A program made the position numbers and the translations under genes. Of a stretch of 33,947 bases of DNA, positions 26,668-33,947 are shown piece after piece. This DNA is from Spirochaetales bacterium. Its GTDB lineage: Bacteria > Spirochaetota > Spirochaetia > JAIPGG01. The notes beneath the pieces were generated by a model, which had not been told where the DNA came from, did not search any database, and saw only the letters and a list, made by a program, of their open reading frames with translations. The number at the start of each line of letters is the position of its first letter. The stretch's first letter is position 1. The stretch covers positions 1 through 33,947 of the forward strand of contig JAIPGG010000019.1 of assembly GCA_021736255.1 (NCBI GenBank), written 5' to 3'.

Positions 26668-28782
26668 ATGGTAGACCAATTCAAAGAAGCATTCAAAGAA
26701 GAAGCCTACGAACTCTTGAATCAACTCGAGCAGGACCTTCTCGAAGCCGAAGAGAACCAGGAAAGTCCTGAGGCTGTATCAGCTGTATTCCGTACTATGC
26801 ATACCATCAAGGGATCGGCCGGTATGTTTGGATATGAACGGATATCCAAATTCACCCACGAGGTCGAAACCGTACTCGATATGGTCCGAGAAGGAAAGGT
26901 TGATATCAGCCAGGATCTGATAGATCTGACCCTTCGGTCGAGGGATCACATCAACGAGATGCTGGAAGAACAGACGGTAACCGGCGAAGCGGATGACCCG
27001 GTATCCCGGGAAATCATCACGGGCCTGAAACAGCTTGTCGAGGAGGCCGAACGTGCTCGAAAGCCCGAAGAGCAGGAAACCGCTCCCTCCAAAGCCGGCC
27101 GGGAAACCGGAGAGGCCGGAGATCTCGATCATGAGGTAACCTACCGTATATCCTTCAAACCCCCTGCAGAGCTGTTTCAATCCGGGACCAACCCGGTGCC
27201 CCTCTTGCGGGAGCTTCGGGAAATGGGGGATTACACCTGCATCGCCAATACCGAATCCATACCACCACTCGATGAGATCGTACCTGATCAATGCTACACG
27301 AACTGGGATATCCTGCTCACCACTACGAAAAACAGAAAATCTATAGAAGATGTGTTCATCTTCGTAGCCGACGAGTCGGAGATAAAGATAGACATCATAG
27401 ATGAGACCACCGGCATTGAAGACGACCCCTCCTACAAACGGATCGGAGAGATCCTCCAGGATCGCGGGATCATAGATCAATCCAAGCTCCGTCTGATCCT
27501 CGAAAAGCGGAAACGCCTCGGCGAGGTTCTGCTCGAAGAAAATATTATCTCCGATCAGCAGCTGCAGTCCGCTCTCAGCGAACAGGAACATGTCAAGAAG
27601 GTCCGTTCACAAAAGCAGACGGAGACAGCCGGTTCGAGTATCCGAGTAAATGCCGAAAAACTCGATCAGCTGGTGGATCTGGTTGGAGAGATGGTAACCG
27701 TCCAGGCCCGCCTGGCCAGGACGAGCAATTCCCTCAAGGATTCACAACTCGAGAACATATCCGAACAAATCGAGCGGCTCACCTCCGAGCTCAGGAACAA
27801 TACCATGAGTATGCGGATGGTCCCCATCGGGATGACCTTCAGCAAGTTCCGGCGGCTGGTGCGGGACCTCTCGCAGGATCTGGGAAAGGAGATCGAACTG
27901 GAAACCTCCGGAGGAGAGACGGAACTCGATAAGACCGTTATCGACCGGTTGAACGATCCCATGGTCCACATTATACGAAACAGTATCGATCATGGAATCG
28001 AAACCCCCGAGGTACGGGAGCAAGCGGGGAAATCCAGAGACGGCCTGATTCGCCTGGAGGCTAGTCATTCGGGAGCATCCGTGCACATTACGATTTCCGA
28101 CAACGGCAAGGGGCTAAATGCCGATAAACTCCGCGAGCGTGCCGTAGAGCGGGGAGTAATAGCTCAGGATGCCGAGCTCAGTGAACAGGAGATCTATCAG
28201 CTCATTTTTGCTCCCGGCTTTTCAACCGCTGAGGTTGTGAGTAAGGTTTCCGGACGGGGCGTCGGGATGGATGTTGTCCGTCAGGAGATAGAAGCTCTCG
28301 GCGGTGCGGTGATTCTCGAGTCGGAAGTCGGACAGGGTACGAGTGTTTTATTGAAAATTCCGTTGACCCTGGCTATTATTGACGGGCTTCTGGTGCAGGT
28401 GGGCATAAATTATTATGTGTTTCCCCTTTCTGTTGTGGAACGAGTGGTTGAATTTCCGGAAGAAGAGAAAAGCAGGGGTGACAATCGACGGATTATTCCC
28501 TACCAGGACGGCCTGGTACCCTATGTTTCTCTTCGAGAATTCTTTTCTATTCAGGACGAGAAGGCTGACTATGAACAGGTCGTTGTCATTCAGAACAACG
28601 ATAACCTGATCGGATTTCTTGTGGATCAGGTTATCGGCGACTTCCAGACGGTGATTAAGCCTCTCGGCAAGATGTACCGGGACCAGGAGGGTATATCGGG
28701 AGCTACCTTCCTCGGGGACGGTTCGATCGCACTGATACTGGACATACCAAAGCTGGCGGCACAAATAAAGAATGGCTTTTGA
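26668..28782 (+). CDS. cheA: chemotaxis histidine kinase CheA with MshEN/T2SSE-N-like insert
   Basis: Autophosphorylating kinase of the chemoreceptor array. The P1 phosphotransfer domain has His45 in MHTIKGSAGMFG. A middle region at ~150-245 (ISFKPPAELFQSGTNPVPLL) is in the place of P2. Residues 257-306 hold two tandem ~24-residue units beginning RIGEIL and RLGEVL, like the N-terminal domain of type II secretion/MshE ATPases. Next come the dimerisation domain (IRVNAEKLDQLVDLVGEM), the ATPase (N-box Asn438 in HIIRNSIDHGIE; SDNGKGL; SGRGVGMDVV) and the CheW-like domain. Length is 704 residues. cheR overlaps its end by 11 bases. No cheW is nearby. Confidence 0.96.
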   Translation: MVDQFKEAFKEEAYELLNQLEQDLLEAEENQESPEAVSAVFRTMHTIKGSAGMFGYERISKFTHEVETVLDMVREGKVDISQDLIDLTLRSRDHINEMLEEQTVTGEADDPVSREIITGLKQLVEEAERARKPEEQETAPSKAGRETGEAGDLDHEVTYRISFKPPAELFQSGTNPVPLLRELREMGDYTCIANTESIPPLDEIVPDQCYTNWDILLTTTKNRKSIEDVFIFVADESEIKIDIIDETTGIEDDPSYKRIGEILQDRGIIDQSKLRLILEKRKRLGEVLLEENIISDQQLQSALSEQEHVKKVRSQKQTETAGSSIRVNAEKLDQLVDLVGEMVTVQARLARTSNSLKDSQLENISEQIERLTSELRNNTMSMRMVPIGMTFSKFRRLVRDLSQDLGKEIELETSGGETELDKTVIDRLNDPMVHIIRNSIDHGIETPEVREQAGKSRDGLIRLEASHSGASVHITISDNGKGLNADKLRERAVERGVIAQDAELSEQEIYQLIFAPGFSTAEVVSKVSGRGVGMDVVRQEIEALGGAVILESEVGQGTSVLLKIPLTLAIIDGLLVQVGINYYVFPLSVVERVVEFPEEEKSRGDNRRIIPYQDGLVPYVSLREFFSIQDEKADYEQVVVIQNNDNLIGFLVDQVIGDFQTVIKPLGKMYRDQEGISGATFLGDGSIALILDIPKLAAQIKNGF

Positions 28783-29635
28783 TACACAATCCGGATCTAT
28801 GTCCCACAGGCTCAACGAGAAAGAATTCCAAAAGTTGAGCAGCTATATTCAGTCCGAACTCGGTATACGCATGCCCCCGGCCAAGCGAATCATGCTCGAA
28901 TCGAGGCTGCAAAAGCGGCTTAGGACGACCGGGTTCCAGACCTTTACCGAGTACATAGATTTTGTGTTCAGCCCTGAGGGGCATGATACCGAACTGGTGC
29001 ACATGATCGATGCGGTGACAACCAACAAGACCGACTTCTTTCGCGAGCCAGCTCATTTTGATTATCTGCTTCAGGTGCTTCTTCCCGAGAAGGTGGAACA
29101 GGAGGGCTGGGGAAAGCGGAATCCAATCCGAGTATGGTCCACAGCCAGTTCCACTGGAGAAGAACCGTACACCCTGGCAATGGTTTTTCAGCTGTTTTCC
29201 GAGACCCGGAGCGAAATCAAATTCCACATTACCGCTACCGATATCTCGAGCCGGGTCCTCGAGCATGCGCTGCAGGGTATATATACTACCGAACGGGCTG
29301 CTCCTATCCCGGAGGAATACAAAAAACGCTACATCCTTCGCTCACGGGACCGTGACCGTCAGCTCGTCCGGCTGCGGCCGGAAATACGCAGCAAGGTGAG
29401 CTTTCACCGGATGAATCTCATGCAGGCATTCAGCTTTTCCAAACAATTTCAAATTGTCTTTTGCCGGAATATGATCATTTACTTCGAAAGACCCGACCAG
29501 CTCAAACTGTTACGCAATCTTTTCCATCAACTTACACCGGGAGGATATCTGTTCCTCGGTCATTCGGAGACCCTCACCGGCATGGAAATCGATCTCCATT
29601 CGGTAGCACCGACTATCTATCAAAAACCGTTCTGA
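28772..29635 (+). CDS. cheR: chemoreceptor glutamate methyltransferase CheR
   Basis: Methylates receptor glutamates with S-adenosylmethionine during adaptation. An N-terminal helical domain ([18 protein letters not shown]) is followed by the catalytic domain: [19 protein letters not shown] motif [40 protein letters not shown] and [10 protein letters not shown]. All are typical, although the SAM motif usually reads SAGCSTGEEPYS. Length is 287 residues from ATG 28772; a second in-frame ATG at 28799 ([10 protein letters not shown]) is as likely, because neither has a strong Shine-Dalgarno. It lies between cheA and cheB. Confidence 0.95.
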   Translation: MAFDTQSGSMSHRLNEKEFQKLSSYIQSELGIRMPPAKRIMLESRLQKRLRTTGFQTFTEYIDFVFSPEGHDTELVHMIDAVTTNKTDFFREPAHFDYLLQVLLPEKVEQEGWGKRNPIRVWSTASSTGEEPYTLAMVFQLFSETRSEIKFHITATDISSRVLEHALQGIYTTERAAPIPEEYKKRYILRSRDRDRQLVRLRPEIRSKVSFHRMNLMQAFSFSKQFQIVFCRNMIIYFERPDQLKLLRNLFHQLTPGGYLFLGHSETLTGMEIDLHSVAPTIYQKPF

Positions 29636-29651
29636 AAGGGGGAATGCCCGC

Positions 29652-30731
29652 ATGCCCGTAACCCGTGTCATGATTGTCGATGATTCCGCCGTTGTCCGGC
29701 AGACAATGAAGGATGTACTTTCCAGTGCTTCCGGTATCGAGGTGGTCGGTTCGGCCGCGGATCCATACATTGCAGCTAAAAAGTTGAGCACCACTCCGGT
29801 GGATGTCATGATACTCGACATCGAAATGCCCCGGATGGACGGTTTGACATTTTTGAAAAAAATAATGACGCAGCATCCCTTGCCGGTAGTGATCTGCTCG
29901 AGCAAGGCTGAAGAGGGCTCCCAGAACGTTATCAAGGCGATGGAGTACGGGGCGGTGGAAATCATCACAAAACCCAAGGTCTACACCAAGGAATTTCTCG
30001 AGGAGTCCCGCGTCAGGATTATCGATGCGGTCAAGGCTGCCCATATGACGGCGGTAAACAGGGTCACGGTCAAAGAAGAAGCCTCCCAAGCCCCGGAAAA
30101 GAAACTCACTGCCGATGCCGTAATCAGTATGGGCGGCAGGTCGCAACACATAGAAACTACGGAAAAGCTCTGTGTCGTCGGTGCATCCACCGGTGGAACG
30201 GAGGCCCTCAAGGATTTCCTTCAGATGCTGCCCCTCGACGCTCCGGGGATCGTAATCGTGCAACACATGCCGGAGAATTTTACCCGGGCCTTTGCCGAAC
30301 GGCTGAATAGTACCTGCAACATGACCGTTAAGGAAGCAGCCCACAACGATACGGTGGTCAGGGGCCGCGTGCTCATTGCTCCCGGGAACAAACATACCCT
30401 CCTCAGGCGGAGCGGGGCCCGCTACTATGTGGAAGTCAAAGAAGGACCTCTTGTTTCTCGTCACCGGCCGTCGGTGGATGTCTTGTTCCGTTCGGCAGCG
30501 AGGTATGGGGGGCCCAATATCATCGGTGTGATCATGACCGGGATGGGGGATGACGGCGCCCAGGGCATGCTCGAGATGAAACAGGGCGGCGGCTACACCA
30601 TTGCACAGGATGAGAAGACCTGTGTGGTCTACGGCATGCCCGGAGAAGCCGTCAAGAAGGGCGGCGTGGATATCATCCTTCCGCTGCCCTCGATTGCCGG
30701 TGAAGTAATGAAAAAATCCAAGGTGCATTGA
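29652..30731 (+). CDS. cheB: chemotaxis methylesterase/response regulator CheB
   Basis: Removes methyl groups from receptors when phosphorylated by CheA. The receiver domain has [10 protein letters not shown] and the phosphoacceptor Asp56 ([13 protein letters not shown]). The esterase domain carries its triad: Ser in [12 protein letters not shown], His in VQHMPENFT and Asp in [11 protein letters not shown] linker rich in Glu and Lys joins the two. Length is 359 residues. GGGGGA lies upstream of ATG 29652. TGATG overlap with the next gene. Confidence 0.96.
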   Translation: MPVTRVMIVDDSAVVRQTMKDVLSSASGIEVVGSAADPYIAAKKLSTTPVDVMILDIEMPRMDGLTFLKKIMTQHPLPVVICSSKAEEGSQNVIKAMEYGAVEIITKPKVYTKEFLEESRVRIIDAVKAAHMTAVNRVTVKEEASQAPEKKLTADAVISMGGRSQHIETTEKLCVVGASTGGTEALKDFLQMLPLDAPGIVIVQHMPENFTRAFAERLNSTCNMTVKEAAHNDTVVRGRVLIAPGNKHTLLRRSGARYYVEVKEGPLVSRHRPSVDVLFRSAARYGGPNIIGVIMTGMGDDGAQGMLEMKQGGGYTIAQDEKTCVVYGMPGEAVKKGGVDIILPLPSIAGEVMKKSKVH

Positions 30732-32578
30732 TGACCGACAGTCCGCGCATTTTGCTGGTGGAGGATGAAGCGGTAACCCTGGTGGACCTCGAGCGGATTC
30801 TTACCCGCTATGGTTATCAGGTAGTGGCGCGGGCCTCGACCGGAGGTGAAGCGGTGGAGTCTGCACAAGCCCACCGGCCGGACTTGGTCCTGATGGACAT
30901 CCGTTTGCGCGGCGAGATGGACGGGATCGAGGCTGCCGAAAAAATCAAGGTGGCATATAATATACCGGTGGTTTACATGTCGGCATACGCCGATGAACAA
31001 ACCCTTGCCAGGGCCAAGGAGACAGCTCCTCATGCCTATATCACCAAACCCTATAATGAACGCGTTCTGCGGATAACCCTCGACACCGCCCTCTCCCGCC
31101 ATCGGTTGGAAACGCAGCTGCTTCAGAACGAGAAGCTCCTCGAGGCCACGGTAAACAGTATCGGTGCCGCCGTTTTTACTCTCAACAGCCGGTTGAAGGT
31201 GCGCCTTGCTAATCCTCCCGCCTGCAATCATTTTTTTTCCGATTCCTCCTGTTCAAAGAATTTCCATATAGACAATGTGTTTGAGCTCGAGGACCCGGTT
31301 ACCGGCGAGAAGCCGACAATTGCAGAGCTGATCGACATCATGAGCAGGCAGACGGATATTACAGATGTGTATGAACACGAATATATTGTTTCCCCTCGTG
31401 CGGAAACCCCGCAAACGGAGGGCCGCAGGGAATATTCGGAGGGGCTTCAGGAAAGATTCCAAAGAGCCATCCTTCGCATAAACGCTATCAATTCCGGATC
31501 TTGGAATGGTACGCCGGTCGAAGGGGATGAGGCGGCCTTCGTTCTTACCATTCGGGATACTACCGAGCTCCACAGGACCGAACTGCAAAAGCAGGTCTTT
31601 GCAACGGTGATCGAAAATTCCGGTGAACCGGTGATCCTCTGCCGCTATGACGGCACTATCCACCATTGGAACCGGGGCGCCGAGCTCTTGTTCGGGTATT
31701 CCCAGGAAGAAGCGGAAGGAAGAAGTTTTTCCATGCTGCTTCCTCCCTATCAGCCGAACGAGCTCCCCGACATCTTCGAGCGGATAGCAGACGGGGTGGA
31801 CGGACAGGAATACGAAACCGTTGCCCAGCGCCGAAACGGGGCTGTACGGGAGGTTTCTCTCAGTATCATGCCGATACATCTCGAACAGATCGAGAGTGGT
31901 CTGGTATCCGTTTTCGTACGGGACATTACCGAACGGAAACGGCTCGAATGGGAAGCGACCAATATGGCCAACCGAGAACGCCGCCGAATCGGCGAAGAGC
32001 TTCACGACAGCCTCGGACAGATGCTCACCGGACTGAGTTTCAAGGTGAAGGCCCTTCAGGATACATATGACGGAAAAAGCGAAGGACAGGAAACACTGTC
32101 GGAAGCAGGTGATCTCGTAAAGACGGCGCTGAAAAAAACCCGGGAGCTCTCCAGGGGGCTTGTGCCCGACGGTCCAAGACCGCAGCAGCTTCCCAATGCC
32201 CTGCGGATGCTTGCAGCTGCCATGTCGGACCAGTATCAACAGCAGGTAGACCTTGCTCTGGAGGAAGAACTCTCCTTCGATGACGAGAATGTTGCCCACC
32301 ACCTGTTTCTCATTGCCCGGGAAGCTGTCTACAACGCCTATCAGCATGCCCGAGCCCGGAAGATATGGATCGAACTCCATCAGGAAGACACCGAAATAAT
32401 TCTGGTAATAGGAGATGATGGAATCGGACTTCCCGAAGCAATTCCCACCGGGCTGGGGATCCAGGTTATGCGCTACCGGGCGAATATGATCGGGGCCTAT
32501 TTCGAGGTTTTTTCCGTACCGGAAGGGGGCAGCAGGGTGGTGTGCCGCCTTCCGTGGCCAAAGGGGGAGTCTTCATGA
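30731..32578 (+). CDS. REC-PAS-PAS-histidine kinase (HisKA_3 type)
   Basis: Sensor kinase with an N-terminal receiver. REC domain, residues 1-125: LLVEDEAVT, phosphoacceptor Asp56 (VLMDIRLRG), and KPYNE. Two PAS regions follow, the second clear (VIENSGEPVILCRYDGTIHHWN). The HisKA_3 helix carries His425 in GEELHDSLGQMLTGL. The ATPase has EAVYNAYQHARA and GDDGIGLPE. No membrane segment is seen, so it is probably cytoplasmic. Length is 615 residues. The start is ATG 30731, overlapping the cheB stop; a TTG at 30728 is less likely. HisKA_3 kinases usually pair with LuxR-type regulators, and one follows immediately. An N-terminal REC suggests input from another kinase, perhaps CheA. Confidence 0.9.
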   Translation: MTDSPRILLVEDEAVTLVDLERILTRYGYQVVARASTGGEAVESAQAHRPDLVLMDIRLRGEMDGIEAAEKIKVAYNIPVVYMSAYADEQTLARAKETAPHAYITKPYNERVLRITLDTALSRHRLETQLLQNEKLLEATVNSIGAAVFTLNSRLKVRLANPPACNHFFSDSSCSKNFHIDNVFELEDPVTGEKPTIAELIDIMSRQTDITDVYEHEYIVSPRAETPQTEGRREYSEGLQERFQRAILRINAINSGSWNGTPVEGDEAAFVLTIRDTTELHRTELQKQVFATVIENSGEPVILCRYDGTIHHWNRGAELLFGYSQEEAEGRSFSMLLPPYQPNELPDIFERIADGVDGQEYETVAQRRNGAVREVSLSIMPIHLEQIESGLVSVFVRDITERKRLEWEATNMANRERRRIGEELHDSLGQMLTGLSFKVKALQDTYDGKSEGQETLSEAGDLVKTALKKTRELSRGLVPDGPRPQQLPNALRMLAAAMSDQYQQQVDLALEEELSFDDENVAHHLFLIAREAVYNAYQHARARKIWIELHQEDTEIILVIGDDGIGLPEAIPTGLGIQVMRYRANMIGAYFEVFSVPEGGSRVVCRLPWPKGESS

Positions 32579-33231
32579 CAAAGATTGTCCTGGTGGAGGA
32601 TCATCCTATTGTACGGCAGGGTATCGCGAGGCTCATCGAACGGGAAGACGATTTGACCGTCTGTGGCGAGGCTGAAGAAGCCGGCCGCGCCCTCGAGCTG
32701 CTTGATGAGTGCCGGCCGGACCTTGCTGTGGTGGACCTGTCTCTCAAGGAGTCGAGCGGTCTGGAGCTGATCAAGGATTTGCATATACGGATGCCGGACT
32801 TGCTGATTCTGGTAGTCTCTCTCCATGATGAGCGGCTCTATGCCGAGCGGGTGATCCGATCGGGAGCTCGAGGCTACGTGATGAAGGATGAGGCCACCGA
32901 GCGCATCCTCGAGGCGATCAGGGTGGTTCTCAGCGGTGATATATACGTAAGCGAACCCATTCGGAAACAGCTTCTGAGGAAACAGCTGCAGCCGGAAGCT
33001 GAAAAATCCGGTCAGGTATACGATCTGCTCAGCGACAGGGAACTGGAAATCTTTCGCCTGATCGGCGAGGGCTGTGATACCAAAACAATTGCAGAAAGGC
33101 TGGCACTGAGCGCAAAGACGGTGGATACCTACAAGTCCCATCTGAAGCAGAAACTGCACTTGGAAAGCTCAACCGAACTCATTCACCGGGCGGTCAACTG
33201 GCTCATCCAGGAACGGGGCGGCGGGAGTTGA
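32575..33231 (+). CDS. LuxR/NarL-type response regulator
   Basis: Transcription factor, cognate partner by position of the preceding kinase. Receiver: IVLVEDHPIVRQGI, phosphoacceptor Asp54 (LAVVDLSLKESSG) and GYVMKDEAT. The C-terminal LuxR HTH is LSDRELEIFRLIGEG then IAERLALSAKTVDTYKSHL. Length is 218 residues with ATG 32575, which has GGGGGAG upstream and overlaps the kinase stop (ATGA). The frame runs 33 bases further upstream but those residues are not family-like. Target genes are not known. Confidence 0.93.
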   Translation: MTKIVLVEDHPIVRQGIARLIEREDDLTVCGEAEEAGRALELLDECRPDLAVVDLSLKESSGLELIKDLHIRMPDLLILVVSLHDERLYAERVIRSGARGYVMKDEATERILEAIRVVLSGDIYVSEPIRKQLLRKQLQPEAEKSGQVYDLLSDRELEIFRLIGEGCDTKTIAERLALSAKTVDTYKSHLKQKLHLESSTELIHRAVNWLIQERGGGS

Positions 33232-33237
33232 AAACCA

Positions 33238-33284
33238 GGGAAGGGGCAGGCTATCTCCACGATCGGGGGCAGTCCCTTCTTTTC
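33238..33284 (+). terminator. candidate intrinsic terminator after the che operon
   Basis: GGGAAGGGGC (33238-33247) can pair with GTCCCTTCTT (33272-33281) over 10 pairs, three of them G-T, with a 24-base loop and a short T-run (33280-33283). The large loop and short T-run make it a moderate candidate. I see no convincing promoter in the remaining sequence up to 33382. Confidence 0.4.
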
Positions 33285-33382
33285 AAAAAATCCTGATAGC
33301 CAATTCAGCATTTTCCCGATGGTAATTCCGCAAACCCTCAATTAGATTCAAACTAGCAAACTATTTCGAGGGGGAGTAGCCC

Positions 33383-33748
33383 ATGGCTCAGAAAGTACTA
33401 GTAGTTGATGACTCTGCTGCAATACGGCAGAGCATTACCTTTGTCCTTGAACAGGAGGGCTTTGAAGTAGTTGCAGCCGGTGACGGGGAAGAGGGACTTG
33501 CCGCTCTGAAGACCCAGGGAGTGGACCTGATAGTTACCGATGTAAATATGCCCAATATGGACGGCATCACGTTTACCCGGGAGCTGAGAAAACTCGATTC
33601 CTGCAAGTATATCCCTGTGATTGTCTTAACGACCGAATCGCAGAATACCAAGATGCAGGAAGGAAAGGAAGCCGGTGCAACCGGTTGGATCGTGAAGCCC
33701 TTCAGTGCGGAAAAACTCCTGAGTGTTGTAAAAAAGGTTATGGGGTAG
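33383..33748 (+). CDS. cheY: CheY-type single-domain response regulator
   Basis: Receiver domain only, 121 residues. Acid pocket VVDDSAAIRQ, phosphoacceptor Asp53 (LIVTDVNMPNMDG), the switch Thr in VIVLTTESQ and conserved Lys in IVKPFS. In chemotaxis CheY-P binds the flagellar switch. The sequence MAQKVLVVDDSAAIRQSITF is like CheY proteins encoded beside chemoreceptors. GGGGGAG precedes the ATG. It starts a new unit 151 bases after the regulator gene and is followed 50 bases later by an MCP gene. The CheX protein at 16002-16469 could be its phosphatase. Confidence 0.92.
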   Translation: MAQKVLVVDDSAAIRQSITFVLEQEGFEVVAAGDGEEGLAALKTQGVDLIVTDVNMPNMDGITFTRELRKLDSCKYIPVIVLTTESQNTKMQEGKEAGATGWIVKPFSAEKLLSVVKKVMG

Positions 33749-33798
33749 CAGGCCCGCTAAACAACTGCACTGACTTACAGTAGGAAGGAGAGGAATCA

Positions 33799-33947
33799 AT
33801 GCTAAAGAACATGAAGATGGCGGCCAAAATGATCTTCGGTTTCGGAATCGTGATCGTTCTGGTCCTGATTGTCGGGGGACTTGCAGTAATAAACCTGCTG
33901 CAGATTCAAAACGATTCGAACATGCTTGCTAAAGAGTATGTGCCGGA
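33799..33947 (+). CDS. methyl-accepting chemotaxis protein, 3' truncated by the window end
   Basis: Only the first 49 codons are in the window: MLKNMKMAAKMIFGFGIVIV and onward, a short basic N terminus and one membrane segment (about residues 12-34) followed by INLLQIQNDSNMLAKEYVP. This is the typical start of an MCP with a four-helix-bundle sensor. AGGAAGGAGAGG precedes the ATG. Its place after cheY supports the call. Confidence 0.75.
   Translation, partial: MLKNMKMAAKMIFGFGIVIVLVLIVGGLAVINLLQIQNDSNMLAKEYVP

Noticed and set aside
33285-33382. CCCGATGG at 33315-33322 as a flagellar sigma-28 -10 box for cheY.
   Set aside because: It matches GCCGATAA at only 5 of 8 positions and no TAAA-type -35 box is at the needed distance. 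I could not support any other promoter in this gap.

Overview
The window looks like the chromosome of a free-living, motile, nitrogen-assimilating spirochaete (Spirochaetaceae-like). I infer this from gene order. The run rplU, prp, rpmA, obgE, nadD, yqeK, rsfS, then spoVG, rplY, pth, tilS, ftsH matches, as I recall it, a conserved block of the Borrelia burgdorferi chromosome. Large glutamate synthase and chemotaxis operons indicate a free-living rather than host-restricted relative. DNA is moderately GC-rich and nearly all genes lie on the + strand, mostly overlapping or separated by a few bases. No insertion sequence, prophage, integrase or CRISPR array was seen.

Layout. (1) 1-2842: a PgeF/YfiH-family protein that probably begins before the window and carries a repeat-built Gly-rich insert, followed by argS. 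(2) 2843-10902: a regulatory gap with two matching palindromes 31 bp apart and an excellent sigma-54 promoter, then gltB, gltD and a NifA-type GAF/AAA+/HTH activator. The layout suggests a self-contained sigma-54 glutamate synthase operon. (3) 10889-15647: ribosome and housekeeping operon rplU-prp-rpmA-obgE-nadD-yqeK-LCP-rsfS. (4) 15623-16504: a two-gene minus-strand islet, with an extremely acidic small protein and a CheX-type CheY-P phosphatase. (5) 16557-22587: ispE-spoVG-tRNA-Gln-rplY-pth-tilS-ftsH. (6) 22602-26248: an exported protein with Ca-loop-like motifs, then a lipoprotein trypsin-like/PDZ protease, continuing from ftsH. (7) 26270-33231: STAS protein, cheA, cheR, cheB, a REC-PAS-PAS histidine kinase and a LuxR-type response regulator. 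(8) 33383-end: cheY and the start of a methyl-accepting chemotaxis protein.

How it fits together. Region 2 would link nitrogen status to GOGAT through sigma-54. Regions 3 and 5 cover ribosome assembly, peptidyl-tRNA recycling and tRNA maturation, leading into membrane and envelope quality control (FtsH plus region 6). Regions 4, 7 and 8 form a chemotaxis and adaptation set joined to a kinase/transcription-factor pair; no cheW is visible. Three promoters (cheX, ispE, STAS) place the predicted transcript start 1-5 bases before the start codon with no Shine-Dalgarno in between, which suggests leaderless mRNAs. The most unusual points are the twin palindromes with the sigma-54 promoter, the leaderless promoter set, the L25/Pth overlap that encodes a polyanion in one frame and a polycation in the other, the polyanionic orphan protein, and the repeat-expanded PgeF insert.
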